Positions 1 through 11,769 of a DNA stretch of 64,000 nt are shown piece after piece. Source of the DNA: Saccharum officinarum. Lineage: Eukaryota > Streptophyta > Magnoliopsida > Poales > Poaceae. How positions within the stretch are numbered: the stretch's first letter is position 1; each line of letters opens with the position of its first letter. Under the pieces are notes generated by a model that did no database searches, was not told the DNA's origin, and was given only the letters and a program-made list of their open reading frames with translations. The translations under genes were made by a program, and so were the position numbers. The stretch covers positions 17,317,955 through 17,381,954 of the forward strand of contig CM036199.1 in assembly GCA_020631735.1 (NCBI GenBank), written 5' to 3'.

Positions 1-151
1 CACTACCTCTCTGCCTCTCCCTTATCCATCTCTCTATCTCCTCTCTAGATCTCCACCTCGTTGATTATGTGAGTTTGTTGTTCTGTCTCCATCTCTACCT
101 CCTTCACCGCTCGCCATCCTTGATAACCGAGTGTCGTCTAGGGAGTCATTG

Positions 152-405
152 TCTAGGGGTCGTTGTCTTCTCTGGCATCGAGCTCCGGTTGTGCAGGTAA
201 ACTTTTCGTAACCCTAATCCTAACCCTAATCCTTCTCTTCCTCTTCTATCGTCTTCTACTCTTCTTCTTCTCTGGATCTAGGGGTCGTTGTCTTCTCCGG
301 CACTGGCCACTGGGCTCCGATTGCTGAGGTAAAATTTTCTTAACCCTAACCCTAACTGTAACCATCATCTTCCTCTTGTATCCTCTATTCTTCTTCTTCT
401 TTTGT
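152..405. repeat. Tandem duplication of a 126-bp unit with telo-box motifs
   Basis: Two adjacent copies (152-277 and 278 to about 405) start with CTAGGGGTCGTTGTCTTCTC and run on through a CT-rich stretch. Each copy carries short CCCTAA/CCTAA clusters (about 209-233 and 338-358) just after a CAGGTAA or GAGGTAA stretch. Such telo-box motifs are common in plant promoters and 5' leaders. They are too short and interrupted to be a telomere. The pyrimidine-rich flanks look like 5' leader sequence, but no gene was recognised downstream. Confidence 0.6.
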
Positions 406-767
406 TTATTCTAATCTCGTTTCACTTGATACGCAGGTCGATAGCCGATGCGTCGTCTTCTAGTTGTGGCCTAGAGCGAGCGAGGCGGCCACTCGCACCG
501 TCGAGGAATGGGGCTAGAGAGGACATCATGGCCGAAGAAGATGGCATTCTTTTGCTAGGCCTGGCCCCCGAGGGCGAGGACAATGACGGCACCCGAGATG
601 ACATTTACTTAGGATTTTGTTTGAGTTGTTGGTTATTTACTTAGGATTACAAATTTGATGACATTTTCATAGAATCATAGTGCTATTGTTTTGCTAGGAG
701 TGAGGATGTGAAATTTGATGTCTCCTCACTTAGTTGATTACCCTGATGTGTTTTCTGGGTTGTGGGA

Positions 768-975
768 TGTGGGTCGGCACGACACGTCGTTTTTGTCATG
801 CTTGTCGGGCCGACACGGCATGAATCTCGGCCCACAGGCCCGTGCTTGGGCCGAAGGCCAAGCACGAGGCATGCCGCGGCATGGCACGGCAAGCACGGCA
901 GGCTGTGCGGGCCTGACACCCTGCGGACCATGCCTCTCCCGGGCCGGGCCAGCCCGATGGCCAACTTTACATGTT
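768..975. repeat. GC-rich dispersed repeat of GGGCC/CACGGC words
   Basis: The stretch is built from recurring, partly palindromic words such as GGGCCGAAGGCC, GGCACGGCAAGCACGGC and CCCGGGCCGGGCC, in otherwise AT-rich DNA. Open frames occur on both strands but are low-complexity products of the repeat. It resembles the GC-rich interior of plant DNA transposons. No terminal repeats were found, so the family is left open. Confidence 0.4.
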
Positions 976-989
976 ACCATGTAAAGTGA

Positions 990-3439
990 TAAATCCCAAA
1001 TTGACTACATTGTCTTTGATTTCTTTTGGTAGGTGAACCATATTTGAATGCCTATATTGTACTCGGATACCATTTGCCATTAAGTAGCAGTTGTCAGTGA
1101 AATGCCATGATGTATAAATCCACACCTCTTATCAAAACTTCAATCACATAACCTGTTTTCTAATCACTGGTCTTGTTGATTACATGGTAGTTTTGGCCGT
1201 GCCACGGATTGATTAATGGGGTCACCAGAATGCCATGAAATCTTTCTCGCTCTACGCCACTGGCTCTCCACCAAGGTTTAGTAACCCACATACCATACTT
1301 TTAAGTTTTAATACGAAACTTGCGAGATGGTATAGGATGCTAGCCCTAAAGACATAGCATGGCAGATGTTTAGCGACGTGAGGCAATGTAATTGGAGACA
1401 CAAGAATAAAACATAAACATTCAATCCAAAATTTAGTAGAATGTAATCATCATCAACAATAATAATGAATTATTCTATTTTTTAAATAACCATCTATTGT
1501 TGGTAAACATAAAGAGATGGAATGAAGAGAGTGAGGGAGAGTAATGAGTGAGTGGCTAAAGTTCCTCTCCACCTTCTCTATATCTCCATTTTATATGGAA
1601 GGTGGGAGGGAAGATTTTCATTCCTCCACTGACAAGGCATGGGTGGATCTATATACATTGTATAGGGTTAGGGTACGGGCGCACCCATAAAACCGAGAGC
1701 GCCATGGCCGCCGTGTCCGCGACTTGCACGTGGCCAAACTATCTCTGGCCACCATCCCTCTCTTCTAGCGTGTGCGTTAGGTTCGATGAGGTGTAGGGAT
1801 GCTCACCGAGGGGGTAGTTTAGGTCCAGCGGCAACCTCCAGTGAGATGCACCACCACGTGCTCTGCCGAGCCGCCATGCGCGCCGCCACCCGTGTTCTAG
1901 TCTAGTAGGGAGTAAATTGAGGGCGGGGTCGTGTGCTGGAGAGCGTGGGGAGCACAAGGGTGCCCGTGGTTTTGCCATGGACCTCGCCATCGGCGAGCTG
2001 CCATCGGTCAACCCTCTCCCCTGCTCCCTGCTCTTGCTGGCTGGTAGGCCCATTGACCGGTGGATCGCGCATGTCAGTGGCTCCTTAGGTTTTAGGATTA
2101 TTTCAAATTCCAGATTCTTTGTATAACTTCTAAAATCCATATCTGGAGTTCTAGACATCCTTTTGAGGTGATTCAACTTGGGTTATGTTCTTTGTGATGT
2201 CTAGTTTATTTTTAAAATAGGAAACATATTATGTTCTGTAGAAAAATAAATAGTTTTTATTTATCTCTTTAATTCATGATTAATTAGGGGAAATTCATAT
2301 CTCTTGCTATGTAGCTCTAAATGGCATGAAAATTTTATGTGATGCTATCTATGCTATGAGTAGGCTGTAGTTTAAATTTCATGAATTTTGGCCACGGTAT
2401 GAGTGAGTGATGATTTCATATCAAAAAATGGTGATTATGATCAAATTTTCACCATATTCGCACCCATACTATAAAAATCATATGCACCCACAAGGCAAGC
2501 ACACCCCTCTTGTATTTGCTCTAGCTCCGCCCCTGCTGCAAGGCATCGTTGGTTGAGCTGCTGTTGTTGGAGCATCCCCATAACATGGTGAGCACCCCAA
2601 GTCATCTCCCTTTCAATCGCCCTCTCCACAAAGCTCCATAGCCTTCCATGGCCACCACCACCATGGATGAGCTAGAGCTCCTCGTAGTGGTGCATAACAC
2701 AACCAACACTTAACATATGTTCCCCACATCAGTAAGATACTATGGAAACAAACCGCACTCAATTTGAATTTGCTAGCCGTGATAGATAACAAAAATTAAC
2801 ATGACATAGTCATGAATGCCAAATATTCGATTCATCCAAAATTGTTCACAACCTTATTACATACATCATCATGCAAAGATACGTGGAACAAGCCTCCGCA
2901 ATCAGAATCCTTTCTAGCAAATGTCCCATACTTTGATAGTACATATTTATTTGATTCAAAGACTATTTTATAGCCATCTCTACACAGTAGAGAGACGCTA
3001 AATAGATTCTTTTTTATGGAGGGGACATGTTGTAGGGTCGAGATGGCGGACCAGACAGGGGGAATATTCTTTTCTAAAACTTAGTCGCGTCGGTTAGCCA
3101 AAACAAATGCAGAATTAAACTACTCTATCTAGCCAAGGCTACACCCTTATATCTATGTTTCCAAGCACCTTACAAAGAACCTAATTTGAGCAACTAAGGT
3201 GTTGGGCTAGGTAGAGCTCACTCCTGCACATAATAGTGAGCAAAGCGCACAAAGCCTAAGCACACTAGCACTACTCAACTAGCAAGGCTACACAAAGCCA
3301 AACTAGAGAGCTCAATAACTTAGATACACAAGCTGAGCAAGGCTACTACACAAGCCTACTAACACAAGAGAGCAACTACTTTGCTACACAAGTAAACTAG
3401 ATACACAAGAGCAACTACACAAGCACAAGTAATAACAAG
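990..3439. other. Intergenic, no gene recognised
   Basis: Mostly AT-rich. Short open frames occur (for example 1739-2176 minus) but have no recognisable domain, no splice pattern and no codon bias unlike their surroundings. Confidence 0.5.
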
Positions 3440-3479
3440 CAAATACAAGCTTGTGTATGGAGATTGCAAACCAACAGGA

Positions 3480-4440
3480 AGAAGATGACATGGTGATTTT
3501 TATCTCGAGGTTTGGTGGTTTGCCAACCACTTAACCCTCTCTACGTAGCCAGGAAGACCGTTAGACCCATCCACTGATGGTCTGACGTCCCTTCACGTCT
3601 CGGTTTTATGCCTACCAAATGCGCCAAACAACTCCTTTGTTCCACCCTTTTGAAAGTGTGCCAACTCTAAAGTGATCCACCACCATGTGCATGTGAGTTA
3701 GCATTTTCATAAATATTTTTCAAAGGGTTTTCACTACACTCATCACACCACTCGATCCTAGCATCACATGCAAAGTTAGATCGCTCAAGTGCACTAGATG
3801 ACTAATACACAAACAAGTTTGGCCTTTTTGATAGTACAACCATCTATCCTAAACCTGGCTATGCACTTCTCTACATAACCTTTGACCGGTGACATGAAAT
3901 GCCCTACAAGTCATACCTTTGTCTTGCACATTCCATTCCAACTCCACCATTTGTGATTCTACACAAACATCAACCTCCATCGAGCCACTTGTAATCAACA
4001 CAAGTTTTCCATGGCTTGATCTCACATGAATGATATGATCCATTTCATGTGTTCATGTGGCTTATTGATTCATCGATCAAAACTTCGCTTGCTCTTCACC
4101 GTTGCCTTGGTCCATCGACGTCAAGTCATTGCTCAAACTTCTCCGCCATGTGGGGTTCATCGCTCCATAGACTCTAACTTCCCCTTCACACTTTCAATAG
4201 GACCATCGACGCCAAGCCATGTCTTTATCTTCTCCACCTAGCCATATGACTTTTATGTCATGTCCCATATGCAATACTCTTTCGTCACAACTAGTTGGGC
4301 TTTGCAACAAATCCAAGTCATTTTTCCACCATGGCTCAAGTTGCTCACACTAATATATTTGTGGACTAATCACCTATGCATTTCAACATAAACGCATGTT
4401 AGTCCACTAGGTTATCACTCAATTATCAAAACCAAACTAG
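3480..4440 (-). mobile_element. LTR-like flank of a decayed copia element
   Basis: This stretch lies on the 3' side of a minus-strand copia protease fragment. It resembles the sequence just right of the assembly gap (39271-39800): both have a GTTAGCATTTT block, a stretch about small boxed gene-like words, and a closing CAATTATC(C)AAAACCAAACTAG block. Two diverged copies of this type in one window suggest LTR or leader DNA of one retrotransposon family. The boundaries are not defined and no target duplication was found. Confidence 0.4.
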
Positions 4441-5390
4441 GACCTTTTAGTTGCACGTTTTTCAATTGCACCATCATTCCTAAAGTGAACTTCATAATGA
4501 CTGTACCAACACCAAGAATACACGTATGATATCCATTCCCCATCAGCAAGGCTCCAGTCCAAATGACCTGGTAAGAAGAAAACAAAGATGCCTCAACACA
4601 CACATGAATATTAGCCCCAATGTCCATCCACCACTTAGGCGAATGACAGATTGAGAGAACAGTAGGCAAAGAATTGGCATACCTAGATGTTCCTCCTTCA
4701 ACCTCGCTAACAACCATGTTCATTGAATTTTGTCCTGCTGAAATTTCTGGTTTGGGCATGCACTTGCCTAATGATCATCACTCCCACAAACAAAGCAACC
4801 ATTTGTTCTTTGCCTTCTTAAATGTGGTTGTTTGCTTAGGCTTTGAATTGTTCTCTTGCTTGCTCTTCTTCTTATTATCACGAGAGGCACTAGAGTTTTT
4901 CTTCTACAGCATATTGGCACTAGTGTCTTTTACTCTCGCCTTCTCCTAAACATCATGAGACCCACTAAGCTTAACCATGCTAAACTCTTTGTCTCTTATG
5001 TTTTAGAGAGGTAGCAGAATCCCACCAAGAATGTGGCAAGTTAGCGATGATACCGCTGGTTACAAACTTGTCGGGCAACACACATGGAAAATAGTCGTGT
5101 TCCTTAGCTAGTGCGTGTATCTCATGAGCCTGTTCCACTAATAAACTGTTATCAACCATTCTATAGTCATAACTCCATTATGTACAGCTCGCTATAAGCA
5201 TAAAAAACATCAAACTTTGCCTCAAGTGCATCCCATAATCCTTTGCCAATTATGTATATTGTCCACATATTTATCATATTTGTCAAAAAGAGTGCTAATC
5301 ATGGTGCCTCAAAATAGGTTATTGGCAACTGTTGATGGTAGTTAACAACCATTATAAACCATCAACATAACATATATAAGGGCATAATTG
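4441..5390 (-). pseudogene. Ty1/copia gag-protease relic
   Basis: On the minus strand the conceptual protein between about 4759 and 4441 has the copia protease layout: WWMDIGANIHVC, then LFSSYQV, LLMGNGYH, GVGTV and VQLKNVQ. The aspartic protease motif should be D-(S/T)-G-A but reads D-I-G-A, so the enzyme would be inactive. Upstream (about 4760-5390) a lysine-rich zinc-knuckle-like region and gag-like sequence can be traced, broken by several stops and frame changes. No integrase or reverse transcriptase follows; the protease runs straight into LTR-like DNA at about 4440. It is an internally deleted retrotransposon remnant, and I am fairly sure of the family. Confidence 0.65.
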
Positions 5391-5399
5391 AGATCACCA

Positions 5400-5940
5400 A
5401 CATAGGTCTTGGGACTTAAACTAACAAATTCCATAAGTTTTGGTGAATCTGTGATTTCTGCAGGGTTTATTCATAAAACCGTAAAGACGGACCTACATGT
5501 CAGAGTTAATAATGCAATTCCACCGCAAAACCTACGTGGAAAGATTCTAGAGGACTCTAGGAGGCTCTCCACCGAAGGGGAGGACCAGCCACTGCCATGT
5601 GGGGCCGGCTGGCCCCCTGGCCCACCTGTCAGCCTCCTCGCTTCTATGGCGGTTCCCCACCGACTCCTAGATTGCATATACACCGTTCCTTAAGTTAGTT
5701 TCATCTAAGGGCTCACATTGCAAGCTCAAGGCTATATAACCAGGCTCTACCCCTCCGCCCTGAGGCATAACCCTAATCATCAAGTCATTTGAGAAGACAG
5801 AAACCCTAATCATCCTCAGAGTTTCTCTAGTTTCTAGGGCATAGTTAGTTAGGTTAGGTTTAGAGGGAGGCAATCGCTTGGATTCTCGATATTGTCTTTG
5901 GCATAATTCTTGTACCCCCTCTCTCTTTTGTATCTCTATT
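5400..5940 (+). mobile_element. Possible LTR or leader with TATA box
   Basis: GC-rich stretch ending in GGCTATATAACC (about 5728-5742), then repeated AACCCTAATCATC words and a GTTAGTTAGGTTAGG stretch. A TATA box after a GC-rich block, followed by a leader without a gene, is typical of cereal LTRs. No matching second LTR or coding region was found, so this is tentative. Confidence 0.3.
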
Positions 5941-8900
5941 ATTTTTATATGCTTGCTACAATTGTTATGATAATATTAGTATTCATCTTATTCATGTTTA
6001 AGGTTGCAATATTGATCGTTTACTTTGATTATATACTTAGTATAGCTGGTTTATTATTATGTTTATGCATAAGTTCGTATAACGCTCACCCCAATGTACA
6101 CAAGGTGGGTGGTAGATATCATGTAAGCCTGGTGCTTATATGCTATTTATCTGCTAATACACTCTATATTCCGAGTCATGCGGTAGATCGCGGGTGTGAC
6201 ACTACCGTTGAGTCCTTTATAGTCCACTCCCCAAATATAGGTCATAGAAGTAGGGTCCAGTTACGAAGGAAGGGCAAGCTCTGTTCTTAAACTTCCCTAA
6301 GTAATGCCCCTTATGCATAGATATAACGGTGATCTTAGCAATGACTACTAGGTGTAATTGCACTAATCAATGTATGTTTTGACTTGTAATTAAAAATGAC
6401 TTAGGAATTATTCCTATAATATTCTACCTTGTGACTTACCCCTGTTATGAGTAGAGTGATTGGTTGTGGTTTATTTCTCCATCAATGTTATAAGTTATCA
6501 ATACATGTCCAACGCTACACCTTCCCTGTGTAAAATATAAATAACGATATCTGAAATACTCTCGAATGAAGTGCTACAATGATATAATTATCTGTCCACT
6601 TGCAGAATCCTTTTTATTCATATTATATATTCTATCTAGTCACATAAAATGATAAACATCTATTTAGCATTATTCTAGTAGTGAAGCTAGGCAGTACCAA
6701 CAAGTATTTCTGGCACCATCATTAGGGATGACAACCTAGTTCAAGTTGTGCTAAGAGATATAGATAATTAATAGGTGTGGCTACTAAACAAGTGATAAGT
6801 TAATAAATACCAGCAACCTCGAACGATTTCTCCTCATCATAAGTAAACAGATCGAGTTTCTCTTGCGAGGTGTGATAGCAACTCATGGTCGTCAATCATC
6901 GGTCATCTTAGCATGCCATCTCTTATAATTTGACCCATCAAAAGCATTCAGCTTCAACACAGCAGCAAAATCATTAACAGAAAATTGTCTAAAATCAAGT
7001 TTCTTGGATGGTTAGAAATTTAGGTATTTTTATGTTTAATTTAATCTAGAAAATCAATAGCAAATATTTATGACATTAGATATGTGCACGTGTGATGAAT
7101 CTATCACAATAGTAAACAAGACGAATACACCGATCAAAGTAATAAATTCTAAAAATCACGAATTCAGTAAGTATAGTGATATAGCCTGCGGAAGACCAGT
7201 GCTAATGGCACCGGTGGCTCCATTCATTCTAGTCGATATAGCGTGTTGCGCGAAGTCACGGACCACAATTAAAACAAGATGTTCCAGTGTAGTCCCACGA
7301 ACGTCCACCAAGAAGAAGACTTGTGTGCGCTACTGCTAGTCGCTGGGAAGAAGACGTCGCAGATCGCTCGCCAGGAACCATGGAACATCTCGTCCCATTT
7401 TATGGATAGCAGTTATTGTTTTTCTTAATCGTTGATTGTGGGTACCACTAGTTTTAGGTACCCGACAGTACCAAATATTTCTTCCCAAAACGTTTTCTAA
7501 GTCGCCAGAAAGTATTGGGAGCACCCAATAAACGTTTCTCTAACAGTTTCCAAAAAATCACTTCTAAAACATAGAAATCATTTTACACCAAGAATCTCGT
7601 ACTATTTCTAAATCACCCCAACCTCTTTTATACTTTATTGCTCTCTTGTACATTTGTATCAGGAACCCTGTCCTATTTCTTATTCTTTCCAAATCCTTCC
7701 ACCTTAGATTGGCACGATCCATACGCGCGTGTATTTATCCACGCAATGGGGTACATTTTTTTTAATGCCAAAAGATTGGGAGGTGGGATTGAAAGTTGTT
7801 GATGTTTTTTTTCAATCTTGCCAAAAATCATGGATTGGAAGATTTTTCTGTGAACTCTCGGAGATGCTCTTAGTTACCTGTAACCGCAAACATAATAACC
7901 ATGACCATTACAAGTCAACCATCAACCACAATCAACTCGCCATTAATCAACTCAGTCCTTATTGCATCTAGCATTTAATCTGGACCTTAAGATTTATTTG
8001 ATTTGAATTGAATAAAGTTATAGCCTAATAAAATCCAAGGCACACCTATGCTCGGCGACCCAGGGCCCGGCGATCTTGGGCATCCATCCGGGCTCCTTAA
8101 GCTTCGTCCGAGCTTCGTTTGAGCGTTGGGTCCACTGCTGTCTACGTTAGACTCACCCATGCTTGCCTGTTGTGTTACAAGACGTCATCATCATCCTCTT
8201 GGAGCAGCTGGTGGTTATAGTCCGTACGAGTGACGGGTGAGCAGGACCCATGCAATTTGCCCTCTTATATGTTTTTCTGGCTATAATCTAATCATCGTGC
8301 AACGGCTCGGAGTTTTTTTTTTAACAACACGGCTCGGAGTTGATAGTAGCATGGATGCATATGGCTCCTAGATGCAGAACCTCAATGCTTTCTGTCCGGG
8401 CCAGCGTCATTTCATCCCGACTGGAGTGCAGATGCAGTCGCGTGACTCGCGTGCCCTTGACCTTGAGGACCCTTTATTCAAAGCACATGAAGATGAACCT
8501 TTGCCGAGCAGGGCTGAGGGCTCGGACTTGCTGTTCGCGGTGGAGGGTGGACAGGACAGTAGCCGTCGTGGTAGAGCAACGGGTCGGCCAGGTTGGTCGA
8601 TTTTAATGGAGGGCGTCGGGCGTCCCATGGCCCATTGGTGGCATCCAGAACCGATCACGAGCACCCACACAAAAAGCCAAAAAGGCAGCAGCCGATGCCG
8701 CCCTTCGGTTCCGTGTGCCGACACAAATGGCTGCAGGTGCACCGGAGCACGTCCGTTGCTGCTTGGATCCTTCAGCGCGGCTTGAGATACTCCTATTTCG
8801 TCTGCAGCGAACTGTTAATTGCTTGCGCTAGTAATAAACAAAGGGGATGTGGACGTTCTCCATGGACGACGACAGGAACAGGATGCAACGGCCGCACGTG

Positions 8901-9026
8901 AAACGGCAACGACATGATGGCGCCGAGAACGCAGACGGTGCGTGCGGCAGGTTCACGACGAAGAAGCATCGCCGGTTCATCCATGGTTGAGCATCTGTCA
9001 AAATGTAACCCCATTGGTATGCAATT
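5941..9026. other. Intergenic, nothing recognised
   Basis: AT-rich to 8040, then mixed composition to 9026. The open frames at 8340-8900 overlap one another on both strands and show no domain. Confidence 0.45.
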
Positions 9027-9245
9027 CAGGGCGTGTTCAGATGCTGAATCTGGCGTGCAGAATCTGCGCCTGATGCTACAGTGTTCTGCACTGTAGCGGC
9101 TTTTGTTTTTTTTTAAAAAAATTGTCTAAAAATTAATTAATTAGACTCAAAATGTTCGTTGATTTCATCTATATTTAATACTTCATGCATTTGCCGGTAT
9201 TTTGATGTGATGGGGAATCTACTTTTTGCATAGTGAAATTTAGGA
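9027..9245 (-). mobile_element. MITE, GTTTAGTT family, fragment
   Basis: Reverse-oriented copy: GGGCGTGTTCAGATGC at the left end, then CTACAGT, AATTAATTAGACTCAAAATG, TTTAATACTTCATGCAT and TTTTGCATAGTGAAATTTAG. These words recur in order in the copies at 9273, 9585, 12653, 15534, 21561 and 21852. Confidence 0.6.
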
Positions 9246-9272
9246 GGAGAATTTAGTATATATACAAGGCCT

Positions 9273-9520
9273 CAAGCCATGTTTAGTACCCAAAAAGAGC
9301 CAAAAATTTTTGCATAGTAACTGTCACATCGAATCTTTGGACGTATGCATGGAGCATTAAATGTAGGTAAAAAAAATAACTAATTGCACAGTTTGTCTGT
9401 AAATGTCGAGATGAATCTTTTGAGCCTAGGTAGTACATGATTAGATAAATTTTGCCAAATAACAACGAAAAGTGCTACAGGAACTTTTCCCCAAAAATTT
9501 TCGCATCTAAACACGCCCTC
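9273..9520 (+). mobile_element. MITE, GTTTAGTT family
   Basis: The ends are imperfect inverted repeats (AAGCCATGTTTAGTACC and CTAAACACGCCCTC). The interior has TCACATCGAATCTTTGGAC, GCATGGAGCATTAAATGTAG, ACTAATTGCACAGTTTG, GAGATGAATCTTTTGAGCC and AGTGCTACAG. It is about 250 bp and non-coding, typical of an abundant grass MITE. Confidence 0.75.
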
Positions 9521-9584
9521 AAAATTAGCTTGCCCTCACTTTCCAAGTACAGAGAAAGAACGGTGAATCGGGAGAAAAACATTG

Positions 9585-9812
9585 TATTAGAATTCCTGTA
9601 GCATTTCGTTTGTATTTGGTAAAAATTAACCAAATTTTGACTAACTAGGCTTAAAATGTTCATCTCGCAAAGTACAACAAAACTGTGCAATTAGTTTTTG
9701 ATTTCATCAACATTTAGTACTCCATGCATTTGCCGATATTTTAATGTGACAGGAAATCTTCTTTTTGCATAGTGAAATTTAGAGAATTTGGGGAACTAAA
9801 GAGGGCTTGGAA
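9585..9812 (-). mobile_element. MITE, GTTTAGTT family, reverse copy behind the peroxidase
   Basis: Reverse-oriented: CTGTAGCATTTCGTTTG, GACTAACTAGGCTTAAAATG, GTGCAATTAGTTTTTG, TTTAGTACTCCATGCAT and TAATGTGACAGGAAATC, ending GGGAACTAAAGAGGGCTTGG. The right end is about 60 bp beyond the peroxidase stop codon, so it probably lies in that gene's 3' UTR. Confidence 0.7.
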
Positions 9813-9872
9813 CCCTTACAAGCACCGATCGACCCAATGCCACACCAAGCAACGCCGTCGACGAACGCCTTC

Positions 9873-10891
9873 TCAGTCGAGCGCGTCGCAGCGGCGCCTG
9901 ACGACGCCCTGGCGGCCGGTCTTGACGCTGACGGCGCCGAGCCTCTGCATGGCGGCGGCGAAGTCCTCGAAGAAGGCGGTGCGGTTGGCGGCGTACCGCT
10001 GCGCGAACACCCTGGTGGGCGGGTACTCCCAGATGGCGGCGTCGGAGGCGAGCAGCCCCAGGCCGTGGGGCAGGTTCTTGTAGTAATTCTCGTCGAAGTC
10101 CCGGGGCGTGACGATGTCGTTGAAGATGGAGACGGTGGGGTCGGTCTGGTATCCCGCGCAGGAGCGCTGCAGCGCGCGGGCGAACTCCGGGTTGAGCCGC
10201 GGGTCGTGTCCGGCCCCGGCGCCGCCGGCGCCCCGGTAGCCGTAGATGCGGTGCGCGAACTCGGCGCAGTGGGAGAATCCCACGGTGTGGGCGCCGGCCA
10301 GCGCCACCATCTCCCGGGGGGTGAGTCCCTTGCCCGCGAAGAGCCGCACCATGGCGCGCGCCGACATGTTGGTGCGTGGCAGGTTGCCCTCCACGTCGCG
10401 CGCGTCGGAGCGGGCGGAGTCGCGGCGGCCCAGCGCGACGGGGAACCGTGGCCCGCCCAGGATGGCCACGAGGTCCCGCGCGGCGAGGGCCAGGACGTCG
10501 GCGCAGGACACCACGCCGGGGCAGGCGGCCTCCAGCGCCGCCTTGGCGCGGCCCACGGCGTCGAAGGCGTCCCGGGCAGGGAGAGGTTGATCTCCGCGGC
10601 GCGCTCCGGGGCGGTGGAGGAGGAGAGCGGGGAGACGAGCACGGAGGCGTCGCAGCCGTTGACGAAGCAGTCGTGGAAGAAGAGCCGCAGCGTGCCCGCC
10701 GCCGTCGACGGGTTGGCGCGCTGCTTGGCCGCGATGACGTCCGACACGATCCGCTCCACGCGCGGGCAGCTGTGGCGGTAGTAGTTGGGCGACAGCCTGG
10801 GCGCTGCCGCCGCCGCGGAGGAGGCGGACGCGGCGGCGAGGAGCGCGAGGGACAGCAGCAGGAGGCGGCGGCGGAGCAGCGGCGCGCCCAT
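9873..10891 (-). CDS. Class III secretory peroxidase, one frame break
   Basis: Single-exon gene for a heme peroxidase (donor + H2O2 to oxidised donor + 2 H2O), secreted to the wall or vacuole. From the ATG at 10889-10891 there is a hydrophobic signal peptide of about 30 residues, then the first conserved Cys (HSCPRVERIV) and the distal active site LRLFFHDCFVNGCDASV with catalytic Arg and His. After the break come VSCADVLALAARD, LGGP, LGRRDSARSD, the proximal heme ligand in MVALAGAHTVGFSHC, and FDENYYKNLPHGLGLLASD. The stop is at 9873. Total length of about 335-340 residues is normal for the family; the LSLPG wording resembles the PER31/41/63 type. The frame changes once, near CCCGGG at 10571-10576, in the direction of a one-base loss. 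All key residues on both sides are intact, so sequence error is as likely as true pseudogenisation. Confidence 0.9.
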
Positions 10892-11769
10892 GGGCGACAG
10901 CTTAGGGGGTGTGAGAGAGTAAAGGTGACGGCAGCGGTGAGAACTGGTGGTGCCCCTGGCAAGCGGCTCGATTTGAGAGGAGAGGAAGAGGGGTGGGGAA
11001 AGGTGGTGGGGTGGGGGGCTAGTGACGGGAGTGAATTGATTGCGGGGTTTAAGGTGGGAGGGAGTGCGGTGCGGAAGCGGAAGCGGAACGCGGTGGTTGT
11101 TTGGAAGCTCGAGGCGGCAGGAGCTGGACGGCGGACGGATGTTGTGCGTTTTTGCATTTGTTTTCTCTAGCTGCGGTAGATTATTAGATCCTGTACTGGA
11201 TAGTTGTTTGTCGCAATGGTCCCTAGTGCCGGGTTAAAAATCCGCTCATGACATCGATTGTGGTTTGAGTTTAGCACAATCAGAGCGTCCCCAATTCCGT
11301 CCTGTCGCTCTCGCTCTCGCTCTACGGGATTTTAGTATTTCCGTGGAAAGATTACCCTTCTTTTTACTACTACTGTAATAATTTCAGAGAGAACTATTCC
11401 CAGGAGAAACAAGGGCAGGGGTAGGGATAGGGCGGCAGCAGCACTGAACTTTGATATTTCTTGTAGTGCAGAACCACAAATTCCGTTGTCATTCCATATG
11501 GCCTGGCCCTTTCGGTTTATGGTGAATCGTGGTGAGGACCAGGCGGCAATAAAGCGGAGTGGCTCCAACGTATCAACCGTGTCTCGTGGCCACAGGGCGC
11601 GCAACAATTTTTGGCCTAGAGCCATAGGCATCCGAGCCGGCCCGGTGCACATGCACGATGAGAGCGCACCCACTGAAAGGAGGTCTAGGGAGCTCCCGCT
11701 TATCAAGGAAAAAAAAGTCTAGGGAGCTCCCGTCCCGTCCAAAGCGTGACGTTACGATGGCTGCGGTAA
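10892..11769. other. Peroxidase upstream region and spacer
   Basis: Expected promoter and 5' UTR of the minus-strand peroxidase. Purine-rich to about 11060. No clear TATA box was seen and no other gene was recognised. Confidence 0.4.

Noticed and set aside
209..358. Telomere end
   Set aside because: Only a few interrupted CCCTAA units within a duplicated leader-like sequence, with no long perfect array.
1739..2176. 145-residue minus-strand frame
   Set aside because: No domain; its first half is AT-rich sequence with unlikely codons.
9796..11157. Long open frames across the peroxidase in other phases (453 residues minus, 324 and 264 residues plus)
   Set aside because: They are GC-rich shadows of the peroxidase exon, of Arg/Ala/Pro-rich low complexity; the true phase carries the heme-peroxidase motifs.
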